Source: Auriscalpium vulgare (taxonomy: Eukaryota > Basidiomycota > Agaricomycetes > Russulales > Auriscalpiaceae). From it: a stretch of DNA of 64,000 nt. Below the pieces are notes generated by a model, which ran no database searches, was not told where the DNA came from, and saw nothing but the letters and a program-made list of their open reading frames with translations. Every line of letters starts with the position of its first letter. Within the stretch, counting starts at the first letter, position 1. The DNA lies in assembly GCA_019915015.1 (NCBI GenBank), contig JAHBBC010000007.1, positions 1,116,001 to 1,180,000 of the forward strand, read 5' to 3'. Made by a program: the position numbers and the translations under genes. Of this stretch, positions 10,022 through 21,378 are shown piece by piece.

Positions 10022-12771
10022 ATGGCTCCCGACGACTTTATCATGACAATAGACTCGGACGACGATGAGACCCCCCCGGAGCCCGTCAAACGCTCCAAGT
10101 CCTCCAAGGTCGCGGATCCTGAAGATGCCCAGCTTGACCCCACATTCACCTTTGACTTGTCTGGCGACCCCTACGCTGACCTGCTTGACGGAGGACTTGA
10201 CTTGGTGGACTTGGTCAAGAAGGGATCGAAGCCGGTCTGTCCGTTCCAATGAATGCTTCTGGTGCTTCTGTTTTCTGACCGTATTTTAGAATCCTTTATC
10301 TGTCGACGATATCATTGCAAAAAGACGACTCAATAATACCAGCGGGAAGCGGAAACGAGGAGACGAGGACGACGAGTCAGAAGATGAGGACGAACTCTCC
10401 GGAAACGAAGACGAGCTCGAGGGCAGTGAAGATACCCCCGGGCCCTCTGACGAAGATGAAAGCGAGGAGGAGTTCGCAGGGCTGGGCTTGGACGACGAAG
10501 GGGAAGGGGATGGGGAGGAGGAGGAGGCCGACTCGGAGCTGGACGAAGAAGATGGACTGTCCGACGCGTCCTCAGCATCCGAAGACGACAGTGAAACGGA
10601 GACACCAGCAGAAAAGGCTAGGAAGGATGCCTTTTTCGCCTCTGACCCCACGTCCTCGGAATCTCACTCGTCCTTCCTCACTATGAACTTGTCGCGGCCT
10701 ATCCTGAAAGCCCTGACATCCCTCGGGTTCAGCAAGCCGACACCCATCCAAGCCGCGACCATTCCCGTCGCTCTTCTAGGCAAAGACGTCGTTGGAAATG
10801 CCGTGACTGGGTCCGGTAAGACTGCGGCATTCATCATCCCCATGATTGAACGTCTGCTGTACCGCGAGCGCGGCAAGAAGGCAGCCGCAACGCGCTGTCT
10901 CATCCTCGTTCCGACTCGAGAGCTGGCGGTGCAATGCTACGACGTCGGGAAAAAGCTGGCCACTCATACGGATATCCAACTTTCTTTAATCGTTGGTGCG
11001 TATATATGTGCAGCACTTGCCGTTTTCATGACTTTTGACTCGTGTCTCTTGCAGGTGGCCTGTCGCTGAAGGCGCAAGAGGCTGCTCTTCGAGCACGTCC
11101 AGACGTCGTCATTGCCACTCCCGGCCGCTTGATTGATCACCTCCGCAACTCACCTTCCTTCACACTCGACGCCCTTGACATCCTTGTTCTTGACGAGGCT
11201 GACCGCATGTTGTCCGACGGTTTCGCTGACGAGCTGTCAGAGATCATCCGATCATGTCCCCCCTCACGGCAGACGATGCTCTTCTCAGCTACAATGACAG
11301 ACTCTGTCGATGAACTCGTTAAGATGACGTTGGACAAGCCTGTCCGACTGTTCGTGGATCCAAAACGCAGCACCGCCAGGGGCTTGGTCCAGGAGTTCGT
11401 ACGCGTACGTGCAGGGAAGGAGGCCGACCGCTCTGCTCTGCTCGTTGCGCTGTGCAAACGGAACTTCAAGTCTAACGTAATTATCTTCCTGCGGAGCAAA
11501 AAGCTCGCGCATCAGATGCGCATCGTGTTCAGCCTCTTGGGCATGACGTGCGATGAATTACACGGAGATCTTACACAGGAGCAGGTGCAGTGGTTCTTGG
11601 TAGATTGAAAGACGATGGACAGCGCTGATCGTCACATTGTAGCGCCTGACGGCACTCCAGGCTTTCCGAGACGGCCGTGTCGACTACCTCATGGCAACAG
11701 ACTTGGCTTCTCGGGGTCTAGACATCAAGGGTATTGAAACCGTCATAAATTATGACATGCCGGGGCAGCTGGCGCAATATCTGCACCGCGTTGGTAGAAC
11801 TGCTCGCGCCGGGAAGAAGGGTCGGTGAGTGCTGTGGGGCTCGGCTAATTCCACCTCTTTTTCACCCCCGTTGCCTCGACAGGTCGGTGACGTTAGTTGG
11901 TGAAGCGGACCGCAAGATCTTGAAAGCCGCTATCAAGCACGCTGCAGGAGAAGACCAAGTGCGGCACCGTACTGTTCCCCCCGACACCGTCGCCAAATAT
12001 GCTACGAAATTGGAAGCTCTGAAACATGAGATCGCTGGGGTTATGGCAGACGAGAAGGAGGAGAAGCATGTTCGTGATGTCCTTCTTCTGCGATAAGCTT
12101 GGTTGACGAGGTTCGTAGTTGCGGCGAGCGGAGATGGAGCTGAAGAAGGGTCAAAACATGCTTGATCATGAACAAGAAATATATTCCCGGCCCGCCCGAA
12201 CATGGTTTCAATCGGGCAAAGACAAGCAGAAAGCTGAAGGTAGGCTGTCTTCTACTGCGGAGGACCGTCCGAGTCTAAAGCCTTCTTCAGCTATCAGCAA
12301 ACAGCAGTATGAAACCGGGTCCCAGCCCGGAAAGTCAAGTAAAGCGAAGGCCGACGCACCGGAAAAGGTGACCTCGTTCCTGCAGACCTTTGTGTGCGCC
12401 AAACTAACTGAAGCCGATGGAAGCCCAAGCGTGACAAGTTCGCTGGCCTCACGCGGAGAGCCAAGCGGAGGAAACTGGCTCTCGAAGAAGAGAAGGAATC
12501 AGGCGACTTCAAGGCTGCCGATGCTGCAATACGCTCGGCCAAAAAGGCCTCGCGGCCTGCGAAGATCGGTGTTCCCGACAGGCCTGCGGGGAAGCGGAGT
12601 AAGAAGGGGGAACGCAAGGCGAACTCGAAGAGCATGCGACCAGGTGCAGGCTTCGACCGGGAGCTGGGCCGCAATGGTGGGAAGAGTGCGGGCGAGGGCA
12701 TGCGCGCACAAAAAGGGGATAAGATGGGTGGCGCGAAGAAGGGTGGAAAGCGGAAAGGGAAGGGCAAGTAG
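10022..12771 (+). CDS. DRS1: DRS1/DDX27 DEAD-box RNA helicase for 60S ribosome biogenesis
   Basis: Seven exons (10022..10234, 10290..10995, 11055..11584, 11643..11824, 11883..12069, 12119..12367, 12424..12771) give about 804 residues. A long acidic N-terminus precedes the helicase core with Q motif ([13 protein letters not shown]), motif I GSGKT, Ia [28 protein letters not shown] and [12 protein letters not shown]. The C-terminus is basic, with [16 protein letters not shown] as in Drs1, and ends in a Gly/Lys-rich tail for rRNA binding. In yeast Drs1 acts in the nucleolus on pre-60S particles. The last intron (12368..12423) must use AAG as acceptor, since no CAG or TAG fits the frame. A further intron near 12240 is possible but not required. 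Confidence 0.93.
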
Positions 12772-12980
12772 ATGTGTTACTGTGCCGTCTGTACTGCCGC
12801 CGCACGTTTCCGAGGGATTTTCCTACCTATGCGTTGTGACTGTCCTGGTGTCCAAGGCGGCGGACGGGCATGACCGTGTGAAACTCGACGGAGGTGCGCG
12901 TCGCGTCCACTGGGACGCGTCTTGCCCGCTGCTCTGCCTCATTCCTTCGTGTACAAACGAAGCCTGAAGGACTCTTTGCG

Positions 12981-15900
12981 ATGGAGACCTCTGGACATGA
13001 CTTTACATCTTTGGCGACACTGCAACTCCCACCTCACTCGCGTTTATTGCCATCTGCATGCTGTCCCGACAAAGATCTGGTCGTCGTGATTACAAGGACG
13101 GGAGGAAAGGATCGAATGAGTTTATGGAAGATGCAGGGGTCCAAGAAGTGGGATGTCGACGTTGATTCCGGCGCCGCTCAGGACGAAGAAATCGTAGATC
13201 TAGCTTGGAGCCCAGATGGTGAGATTTAGGACTGTCGTCAGTCTTCACAGGCATTGACTGCCGCCATCTAGGCCAAAGTATCGTGCTAGTCCACCATCCT
13301 CCACGCACTACATTTCACTCTATTCAGGACGGTCGTCAAGAACGCGACGGTCCTGTATTTCCAGACCTTCCCCTTGATGGACGTTTTTGCGGCGTGTGGT
13401 GGCTGCCACAGGAGAAGCCTGCTCCAACGAGCAACATCCCCGACATCTTGAAAAGAGGTCCCAATATCGTATGCTCCTCCTTGTCTTCTTGCTGCTGGTC
13501 AAAACATATATTGTGCAACGAAGCCAGGGTCCGCACATTCTATATTGAAAATGTTGCCGCTTCTCGATCCCGTCAAAGACGATACGCAAGCCTTGACGTT
13601 AGTACATGACATCCGCTTTCATTGACATGGGCTTAATTTTCGTACTCGACAATAGGTCGACGGATCTCTTCGCTTTCCAAGGGTTTCAAACAAGCGCAGC
13701 CCCGAAGGCTAATGTCCCAGCTGCCATCGCGTCGTGGCCCGTCCTCCCACCTGATTTTCTGGCAGCTTCAATCCAGCATCCGGTGCGAGCTGGAGGAGCT
13801 AGCGACCTCTCTGCCGAGGAGCTTAGTGACATCAACGTGACCACTGTCAATAGCATTTTGGCTGTTGCTGATACCAATGGCCGGTTGTACTGTTTCTTGG
13901 ACGGTAACTACCCTCTCGGTGTTATCGAGATTCAGGCTCAGTCACGGACGACGTCCCTCTACCACGACTCAAAGGCGCCTGTTCTTTTGGCGCATCTCAG
14001 CTCCGGATCCGGTACATCATCGTCGACGACTCTGCGACCCGTGCCTATCGAGTTATCCCTACTCCGCTCACGGATACCTCGTGACGTCGCCCGAGTCTCC
14101 ACGACCGCTCGCGAGCTCCTCTGGTATACCATGCGCGTGGTGGATGAGATGAAGGTCGCCTGGTTCGGGTCTGACTCGCAGATGGGCGGACGGGATCCCG
14201 GCATGAAGTGGCTGCAGACACTGGAAGGCATGCAGCCGACACGCGTCCTCACGTCGCACGGCCAACAAGAAAGAGTTGCGGCAGGTGCGCTGGTCGGGCT
14301 CTTGCGTAGTTGGGGCCGCACTAACCTGGCCCGCAGACAACAAAAGGGCGTGGTCACTAGTGGATCTGACCTTCTTTCTGGTATCTGGACGGTCCTCGGA
14401 CCCTATTTCGGACTTCATCGGCAGCGGCGAGCAAATGAGCGAGCGGGTAGGCATTCGCATGAACCCGGAACAAGCCTGTGCTGATGTTCCGCGTTTCAGG
14501 GACTGCAGAAGTGGGAAACTACGGTGGTAGAGGCGCTGGTGAAGCTGCGCGACTACGCGGGGCAGCGTGTAGCACCGGCGTGCCAACGCCTTCATCTCGT
14601 GTTGGAAGAAGTTCTCGGTTGGTCGGAAATGTAAGTGACGATCACGCCCGCCCTCAACCCGGCCGTGCCTCATTGACTGCAGGCCGGAGCAATATGGTCT
14701 CTGCGAATTGCAGAAGCCAGATATTCTGGATTGCCTGCGCATGACTAGCCAAGCGATAATAGTGGCGGACTGGCTGTCCTCAACCGCTCGACGCGAACTG
14801 GCGCGATTCAAAGAGTTCATGAAGTGGCTGAGATACGGTGCGCAATGTTTGCGAAAGACGTGGCGTACTGACCACTGACATCAGCCCAGAGATCGGAAAC
14901 GGGAACCCCACTATCGATCCTCATTCACTCATGACGCCACGCCACGACATCCTGGAGGTGAACAGCTATCTAATATCTGGACTGGCCAACAACCCAATCG
15001 ATGAGTGGTTTACGAAAGGCACTCCCACCTTTTCTACACAAAACCTCGGCGTGCCCACCGAGAAGCAGAGTTTGACCTCGGTAATGGAACGCGCTCGCCG
15101 CGCGTTGCAAGACCCCGCGCGGATGAGCTTGCAACATGTGCGTTACCATCACCGGCATCGTCTGTTCTTCCGGGGACCGACGTCATGGCATGGCAGCGGG
15201 TCGGCACAAAGGACTTGTCGGGCCTAGACAAGAACCTCAACGCTTTGGTCCAGAATTTAGCGACTCGGTGTCAGGCTATCTTTTTTCGTGCATGCAGTGC
15301 AACGGCACGCTCATCAAAATGGACCTTTGATCCCGAGCGGCAACGGCGCATGCCGGAGTCTGCCCTCGATCTTGAATTCATTATCCGCGAACGAAGGGCG
15401 GAGAGGGTGGATCAGGCAAGTCGACATCCTAGTTGTCGAGAATGGACACTGAAGAAGGGTCGCAGGCGGGCGACTTTGTGCAGTATCTGGCGGTCCGCGT
15501 TTTAAAACCCGCAGACCGGGCTTGCCGTAAGTCATGTTTCGGCAATTTGAAGGTCGACAACTCAAGGAGTTGCAGTGTGCCTGTTCCGCATCCATTGTAA
15601 CCATGAGGCACGCGACACCCTTGATGTGGAGGTCGCCATCCTGGACTGCCAATCGGCAGAGGGCACAGACAGTGTGCCCCTGGAGTTGTTGGACGTGGAG
15701 TTTTTCGACGAGGAGAGCCTCGTCATGGTGTCTCGTACACGGGAGTCGGAAGGTGAGCCGCGGTGCCGCGTTTATTACACGCGACAAACCTAATCACGAT
15801 CGGGAAAAATACAAGGACCAACAGCGATATCGACGGTTGCCTATGCTGATTTAGGGTATGAGAAGCTAGCGGCCGGAGAGACGCTGGGAGAGCTGTCCCG

Positions 15901-16213
15901 AGAAGGCCTGGTGGTGGAGGCGTTGCGGCGGTGGAAGACAGGGCAGGTGCGTGGAATATATATAGTATCATTGCAGCAGAAACTGCCGAGTCCTGGGGTC
16001 TCATCAATATTCGGCCGACAGGTAGCGTCGAGCCGCATGCCGATCAAACGATCGAGACGGCTGGCAGCGTGCGGGGACGGGGCCGCGTGGGTTGCGGTGA
16101 ACGGCCGGGCGGGGCGGCGGGTGGCGTGCGTGCTGGGGGCGGCGGGGGTGCTGGAGGTGGTGGACCTGGAGGGGGACGGGGACGAGTCGGGGTCTGAGGG
16201 CGGGGGCGGGTAG
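12981..16213 (+). CDS. APC4: Anaphase-promoting complex subunit 4
   Basis: Thirteen exons restore one 842-residue frame (last intron uncertain). An N-terminal WD40 part contains EIVDLAWSPDGQSIVLVHHPPRTTFHSI-like sequence (split by an intron) and LKMLPLLDPVKDD. The helical Apc4 domain follows, with DLTFFLVSGRSSDPISDF, GSGEQMSERGLQKWE, VAPACQRLHLVLEEVLGW and TARRELARFKEFMKWLRYE. The C-terminus has IKRSRRLAACGDGAAW and VNGRAGRRVACVLG. Apc4 is a scaffold of the APC/C platform, the E3 ligase that triggers anaphase. Introns: 13219..13271, 13458..13527, 13598..13655, 14285..14336, 14447..14499, 14631..14682, 14838..14889, 15138..15196, 15407..15465, 15527..15575, 15753..15824, and 15947 to about 16021. 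The last is frame-neutral and could be shorter or unspliced. Confidence 0.88.
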
Positions 16214-16341
16214 AGCGGGAGCCAGTGGAGCGGGCTAGAACGGTCACGGCGGTCGGCTAGAGGAGGTGTGTGACGGGGCGTGACGGGGGCGTGCGGGCGG
16301 GCGGCGGCCGGCGCTGGGCGGGCGGCGGCGGCGGCGGGGGC

Positions 16342-16365
16342 GGGGGGGGGGGGGGGGGGGGGGGG
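16342..16365 (+). repeat. Run of 24 consecutive G within a GC-rich block
   Basis: A pure G tract lies inside a strongly G-rich stretch (about 16260-16400) between the APC4 stop and the bZIP start. The surrounding GGC repeats make a stable G-quadruplex likely. Its exact length is error-prone in sequencing. Confidence 0.9.
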
Positions 16366-16556
16366 CGGCGGGGACGAGGAGGGCAGGATGGATGGGGGGC
16401 AGGGGCAGCGCCGGCCAGTAATTTCCGCAGGCCGTGACGCGGGCCAGGGACCGGGGCGGGGTCCGACGCGTCCTCGTGCCCTGGATTCGAAGAAGTAGCT
16501 GCCATTTTAAATATTCCCTCTATTCCCCCGTCCTCCTTGCTTTTCCCTCGCATCCA

Positions 16557-18073
16557 ATGCCTCCCTCCTCCGCACCGACAACCCCCAAGGACGACTCCTC
16601 CTCCCGCCTCTCCGATGCTCAGCTCAGAAAGAAAAAGAACGCCGACGCACAGGCTGCCTTCAGAGCCCGTCGCGCAAACTACATCGCCACCCTCGAGGAG
16701 ACAGGTCAGGACGCCGTCCTCAAGGACTCCCCTTTGACCCATTCCTAATCCATTCCCGCCTCCTCTCAGTCACAAATCTCGAGGCTGTAGTCCTCCAGCT
16801 CCAAGACTCATGTCGCGATGCTCGCACAGAGGCGAACGAGCTCCGCCAGGAGTCCAACCGTTTGCGCCACGCAGGCCGCGAACGCGAAAAGTTCTGGAGG
16901 GCCCTATGGCAGACCAGGAAGGGTTCCGAGTCGCAGGTGGACGAGTTTCCCCCGCTCCCCGCCTGTTTCGGCCCCATGCATCCCCAGACGACCGCTGTCA
17001 ACCCCCACATCAACGCGACCGTTGCCCCCTACTCTGAGGAAGCGCTCTCGTACCAGAACGGCGACTCGACCGCTGTCAACAACCCTTACACCCCCGCCCC
17101 CGATTATCCTACGCGATCTCCCTCCATTGCCTACACGCATGACGCTGACCATCTCGCGAACGACGGCCGCACTCACCATATTAACCACCGACCCTCCCCG
17201 AAGTACGCCGGTTATCACCCCTACGCTGTGCAGAGTGCTGCTCGGGATGCAGCATGGCCGCCGCCCGTGGCGCAGACCACGTCATCTGGGGGTGATTCGG
17301 GCCGCGCAGAAAGCAGTAACTCGTCCCACTCTCCAACATTCGTCGAGTCTCCCAACGTCGCACCGACGACGGATATGCCCTATGTCTCACGTTATGGCAT
17401 GGGCGAGGACCAAAAGGTCCCGCCTTCCATCTTGGACGGCGGTGCGCCCTATATGTTTCCTGGCAGCCGTTCACTCTCCCCCACCTCCACTCCACCGTCT
17501 TCGTCATCCACGTCCCTCACGTCCCCTTTCAATTTCACCTTCCCCGACGGCTCCATGTCACAGGACAGAGCCGATTTCGACTATCGCAGACATTCCACAG
17601 GCCATCCTCCAGAGGTGACCCTTCACGGGGGGATCGCCGACATCTCGTCGCTCACCGGCCAGGGTGGGGACGCCGTCCGATATCGGTTGGGCGCTCGGCG
17701 TGCGAACTCTGGCGCAGACCGTTCAATGTTCCCCTCGCTACCCCAAATAGCAAATCCGGAAGCGAACGGCCACGGCGAGCTGGACATCGACATGCCCTCA
17801 TATTCGCGGCTTCGACCGCGTAGGGCGCCGTCGCGAATGTCGCGTTCGCCGTCGCCAGGCGCGCCCCCTATGTCCGGAACGCTGGCGGTCATCAAGGCGC
17901 AGGCATTTGGTGCTCTGCGAAGGACCCGCGTGCGGTCCAAGAAGGGTGGAGACGGGGCGTCCAAGGTGGCCATTGAGGCCCTTGAGGCCCGTGGGCTCGG
18001 CATGGGCGTCTCGACGGGGTCAAAACGGCAGCGGCTGGACTACGAAGGGGACGAGGAAGGTGCGCACTCATGA
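16557..18073 (+). CDS. bZIP transcription factor, target unknown
   Basis: Two exons (16557..16704 and 16770..18073) encode 483 residues. The basic region LRKKKNADAQAAFRARRANY has the N-x7-R spacing of bZIP DNA contacts. It runs into a leucine-zipper-like heptad series joined across the intron (IATLEETVTNLEAVVLQL, then a long coiled coil to about residue 110). The rest is low-complexity, rich in Ser, Pro and Thr, with a basic C-terminal patch (VRSKKGGDGASK and GSKRQRLD) that may be a nuclear signal. I do not recognise a named regulator. The ATG at 16557 opens directly into the conserved part; an in-frame upstream frame from 16434 lacks supporting features. The promoter region upstream is the G-rich block. 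Confidence 0.85.
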
Positions 18074-19010
18074 TGAATTTCATATCGCAGCCCCGCAAAC
18101 CCGATAGCTTGTAGCATTGGCACTGTCCTGATATTCACTGTCTATATAATCTGCATCATATCTAGACCACTCTACGTTGGATTCTACCGTACATATTTTG
18201 TTGCAATATCCATGTGTAAGTATACTGTATAATAACATGTAGGCTTGCGCCGCTTTGTAACCTTTCAAAGAGCGTCCGTCGCGCACATCGACAAGCGGTC
18301 GTAACGGACATGGACACGATAAGCAGAATTGACCCCCGACACCTGCTATTTTGTGCCTTGCCGGCTGATCTGAGATATATTTCGGCGAGCTGCCGATATG
18401 TCCGTTCCAGCATTGGGAGCCAGCCGCGACGGAGTCTTGCTGCGCGACTGTTCAAAAAAGGATTCAAGCGCAGAGGCCCTGCGACGCGTGTTACGCACGC
18501 GGCAGGCAGTAAGACTGATCGCCTTTGATGCGGACGAGTATGGGAATTCCATCCCAAGTGTGTGTACGCGACGGCTATCGCCCCGTCTTCCGAGGCATAT
18601 GTTTAAAAAACAGGAACGCCAACTGTCACCCAGCGCCCGCCACCGCCGCGCATTCTATAATCCGTGCGTTCTTCCCGGCCAGCGGGTCCCCACCTGCCGC
18701 AAGGGGCTCGGACGATGCGAAGTGCCCGCGCCGCACGAGCATCGAAGGTGTTCCCCGCCAGTGCGCGTGTGCCAGTGCGCGTGTCGGCCCAAGACCTTCT
18801 GAGATTGCCAGCCTGGGGGTCACGCGGGGGGGGACGTGATGCGCCTTGGAAACACACCTGCGATGTCGGAGGCTTCTACGCCGAGCGCATCATCTTCGCG
18901 GCGCTAGTGCTCGCCTAAGCTCGTTCGGCCCAGTCATAATTTAGGTGCAGCCCGCTGATTCAGTCTGACCCGAGGAGGAAAATGCAGGGTGGGAAGGCGC
19001 AGCACGGTCC
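18074..19010. other. Convergent intergenic region, no gene seen
   Basis: About 940 nt lies between the stops of the bZIP and GPI2 genes. Short open frames exist on both strands at 18160-18900, but none shows a motif, a credible start context or a spliceable extension. AT-rich sequence at 18130-18240 is compatible with 3' ends. Confidence 0.5.
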
Positions 19011-20151
19011 TCAGCTGTGGACCCTCGGCGTGGCAGCATCCCATGGCCCCCTAATCTCACTGTATGACGGAAGGTGATGTTAAGGACAAAAGCCGAGGAT
19101 CACCGGATGTGCTGGGCTTACTTCTTGTACTGCTGGGCCCAAAGTAAGACGGCAGGCGCAAGGAAGGTCGTGCTTCCCAAGGCCGTTGCGAAGAGCGAGG
19201 CCACTGTCGCCGACAAAGGCGCAGCGATGACCACAGAAAATGCGGCGAGGGTGAGCGTTGATCCCAGCTGGATTGACGATGGTGCGTCCTTCCAAGCCAT
19301 CGTGAGCATAGAAGATCAGACCATAATTGAGCACGACATACCTGTAACCGGTAACGGAGGAGCGGGAACAAGGCAAACAGCTGCACCGCGAAGAGAACGA
19401 GAGCGAATACGGATAGATCATCCTGCAGTCTGGATGCCAACACCACCGCCGCAGAGATCGCTGCGTTGATGGAAAGAACCGAAGTCAGTCTGTCGAGTGG
19501 TTGAGTATGGTCATCCTGACACCGTAAACGCGGTCCTTGCCTTTCCCTAGCCCCCACTCCTCTTGCCGCTGAGCTATAGTCCGCTAAAGCCGCGTTCAGG
19601 ATGAGAAGACATGCTGATAATGCCCAAATTGAGTCGGATGATGTGGCGGCGGTGAGCGTCCTCAGGACTGGCGCAAGCGCCATCAACGCCAGAAAGACAA
19701 GAATGGAGGCTTTTACAGCTTTTGCACCTAAACAGTCTGTGAGGAGGTGGTGCTGCCCATCAAGAGGAGTTCCTTACGGCGATCGGAGCTGGCCAGCCAT
19801 CCGCCTTGGGTGCACTCCAACAGTTCCCAGAGTGCGTATCCAGCCACGAACATAGCCGCGGATATAAAGACGAGCAGGCGAGGATCAAAGGTGCAGTCAA
19901 GAAGGCGCACGAAGACCGAAAGGAAGATAAAAATGGTAGACAAGTGCTGAGTTATGGCGCATGCACCCAGCATCAACGGCCAATAAGTGTACGGCCTGAA
20001 GTTGGCTATGTACCCAGTCAGTCAGACGTCGGGCGAAGAGAGGAGAGCGCCTACGGTTCTTGGTGAGTGATGACAGAAAGGAAGGCGGCACATAATTGTC
20101 GGGAAAGGATTGCTGTTTCCACAGTACTCTTTCCCAGTGCTCCTCGGACAT
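19011..20151 (-). CDS. GPI2: GPI2/PIG-C subunit of the GPI-GlcNAc transferase
   Basis: Five exons (20151..20055, 20005..19778, 19727..19342, 19267..19122, 19059..19011) give 301 residues. Family signatures appear in order: HWERVLWKQQSFPDNYVPP, NPNFRPYTYWPLMLGA across intron 1, LTAATSSDSIWALSA, RLTSVLSINAAISAAVVLAS, FALFPLLRY, and a C-terminal KNEIRGPWDAATPRV across the last intron. Multiple hydrophobic segments fit the ER membrane protein that, with Gpi1, Gpi3, Gpi15, Gpi19 and Eri1, catalyses the first step of GPI-anchor synthesis. A 42-nt frame-neutral segment inside exon 3 (after ADYSSAARG) may be a further intron. An in-frame ATG at 20250 would add 33 residues; I prefer 20151 because the conserved block begins there. 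Confidence 0.92.
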
Positions 20152-20815
20152 GACCACAAGACGAGTCGATGCGTCCGTGGTGGTCGAGGATGAAGTCGCG
20201 GTCAACGTTTGACAAGCGCCACGTTCATCTGGAGCGGGCCGCCGGGTCATTGCAGCCGCCGTTCCGCCGTGTAGCTCACGACTTGCGCATTTTCATTGTC
20301 TTAACTACGTGGCGATTATATGAAGCAATAAGTAATTACTCGCGTAATGAGATGACTGCAATGCCGCTGTATGTCCCAGTTGCAGGGCTTCCTGGCTCCG
20401 CAGAATCCGGGGATGCCGTGCCATAACAATACAGCATGTCCGTTGTGCGATATGCGGCAGGCAGTTCGCGCTGATCCCGCTGGCTGTAGGTGTACACGGG
20501 GAGGCTCCGTCCGTGTGCGAAGCCTGATAACTGTGCGCCAGCACCTTGGAAAGGAACAGATTAAACGTGGAACCAACGAGGTCATTTTAATGGATCCGTG
20601 AAGCTGGTCCAAGCCCAGCGGCATATAACATCGCTTGTGAGAGCGAGCGGGGCACGGATACGTGCGCCCCGTCAATCGGGGTCTCGTCACGCCTCGGTTT
20701 CAGTGTGATGCCCCAAGCCTGCAAGGTTCGGCGTGGCCAGCGCAGCGTGGCCGGGTAAACGGGCTCTTCATACGATTTCCCGAGGTGTCATAAAGAGCGA
20801 TGAACATGCATGCGA
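20152..20815. other. Intergenic region upstream of GPI2
   Basis: This tandem (minus-minus) spacer holds the GPI2 promoter and the 3' region of the next gene. No further coding signal was found. Confidence 0.5.
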
Positions 20816-21212
20816 TCAATCCCACTGGTCCAGACATCGCGGTCAGTGTGTGGACAGCCGACAGCGGCTGGGGACGCACCACCACACGCTCCTCCTGCCT
20901 CTGCTCTGGTAGTTTGGCCGCTGCCCTTGATGCCTCCATTTGGGAAGTCAGGCGTCCGCGGTTGGGATTCGAGGCATTTGTCCCCCGTTTCTGCTCCTGC
21001 AAGAGGAATGAGTTGTTGAGCAACGCGAGGTCGAAGGAGAGCCTTACTGCCTTGCGGCGCTGCTCCGCTGCGGCAGCGGCAGCCGAGCGAGGATCTGCGG
21101 CGGGGGCGGGCTGGCCGCGGACGGGCTGGGCGGGCGGGGCGGGCGGGGCGGCGCCGTCGAGCACGGTGTGACCGCCGGTGTGCGTCGAGGACTTGGAACA
21201 GAGGGAGCCCAT
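20816..21212 (-). CDS. Small N-myristoylated SVIP-like protein, putative Cdc48/p97-binding
   Basis: Three exons (21212..21048, 20996..20880, 20824..20816) encode 96 residues; the last exon is only nine bases including the stop. The protein starts MGSLCSKSSTHTGGH, with Gly2 and Ser/Lys positions suitable for N-myristoylation and a Cys5 that could be palmitoylated. An Ala-rich helix AAAAAAEQRRKAEQKRGT follows, recalling the AAERRxxxxxxRG VCP-interacting motif of animal SVIP. Then come NPNRGRLTSQMEAS and a C-terminal PEQRQEERVVWD. I recall similar short proteins in other fungi but no assigned function. Membrane attachment plus Cdc48 binding is inference from the motif. Both introns have clean GT..CAG ends and the length is divisible by three. 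Confidence 0.72.
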
Positions 21213-21378
21213 GGAAGGATATTCCTCTGTGCGGGGGACAAGACAAGCGAAGCGAAAGGACCCGAGAAGGGAACGCTCGCCCGATCGTGGCACCCGCATC
21301 ACCGGCCAAGACGCCATCCCGCGGCAACACACATAGAAATATCAACAACTAATCGTACAGCGTGACAGTCGAGGCTCG

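Noticed and set aside
16342..16365. Telomere-like or contig-end signal
   Set aside because: The tract is a plain G run without a telomeric repeat unit and lies between two genes.
18162..18557. Minus-strand open frame of 131 codons between the bZIP and GPI2 genes
   Set aside because: No motif, low-quality composition, no spliceable partners, and a competing frame on the other strand; likely chance.
20700..21348. Two longer minus-strand frames covering the SVIP-like gene
   Set aside because: They read through introns; the spliced 96-residue product fits conserved ends and correct phases much better.
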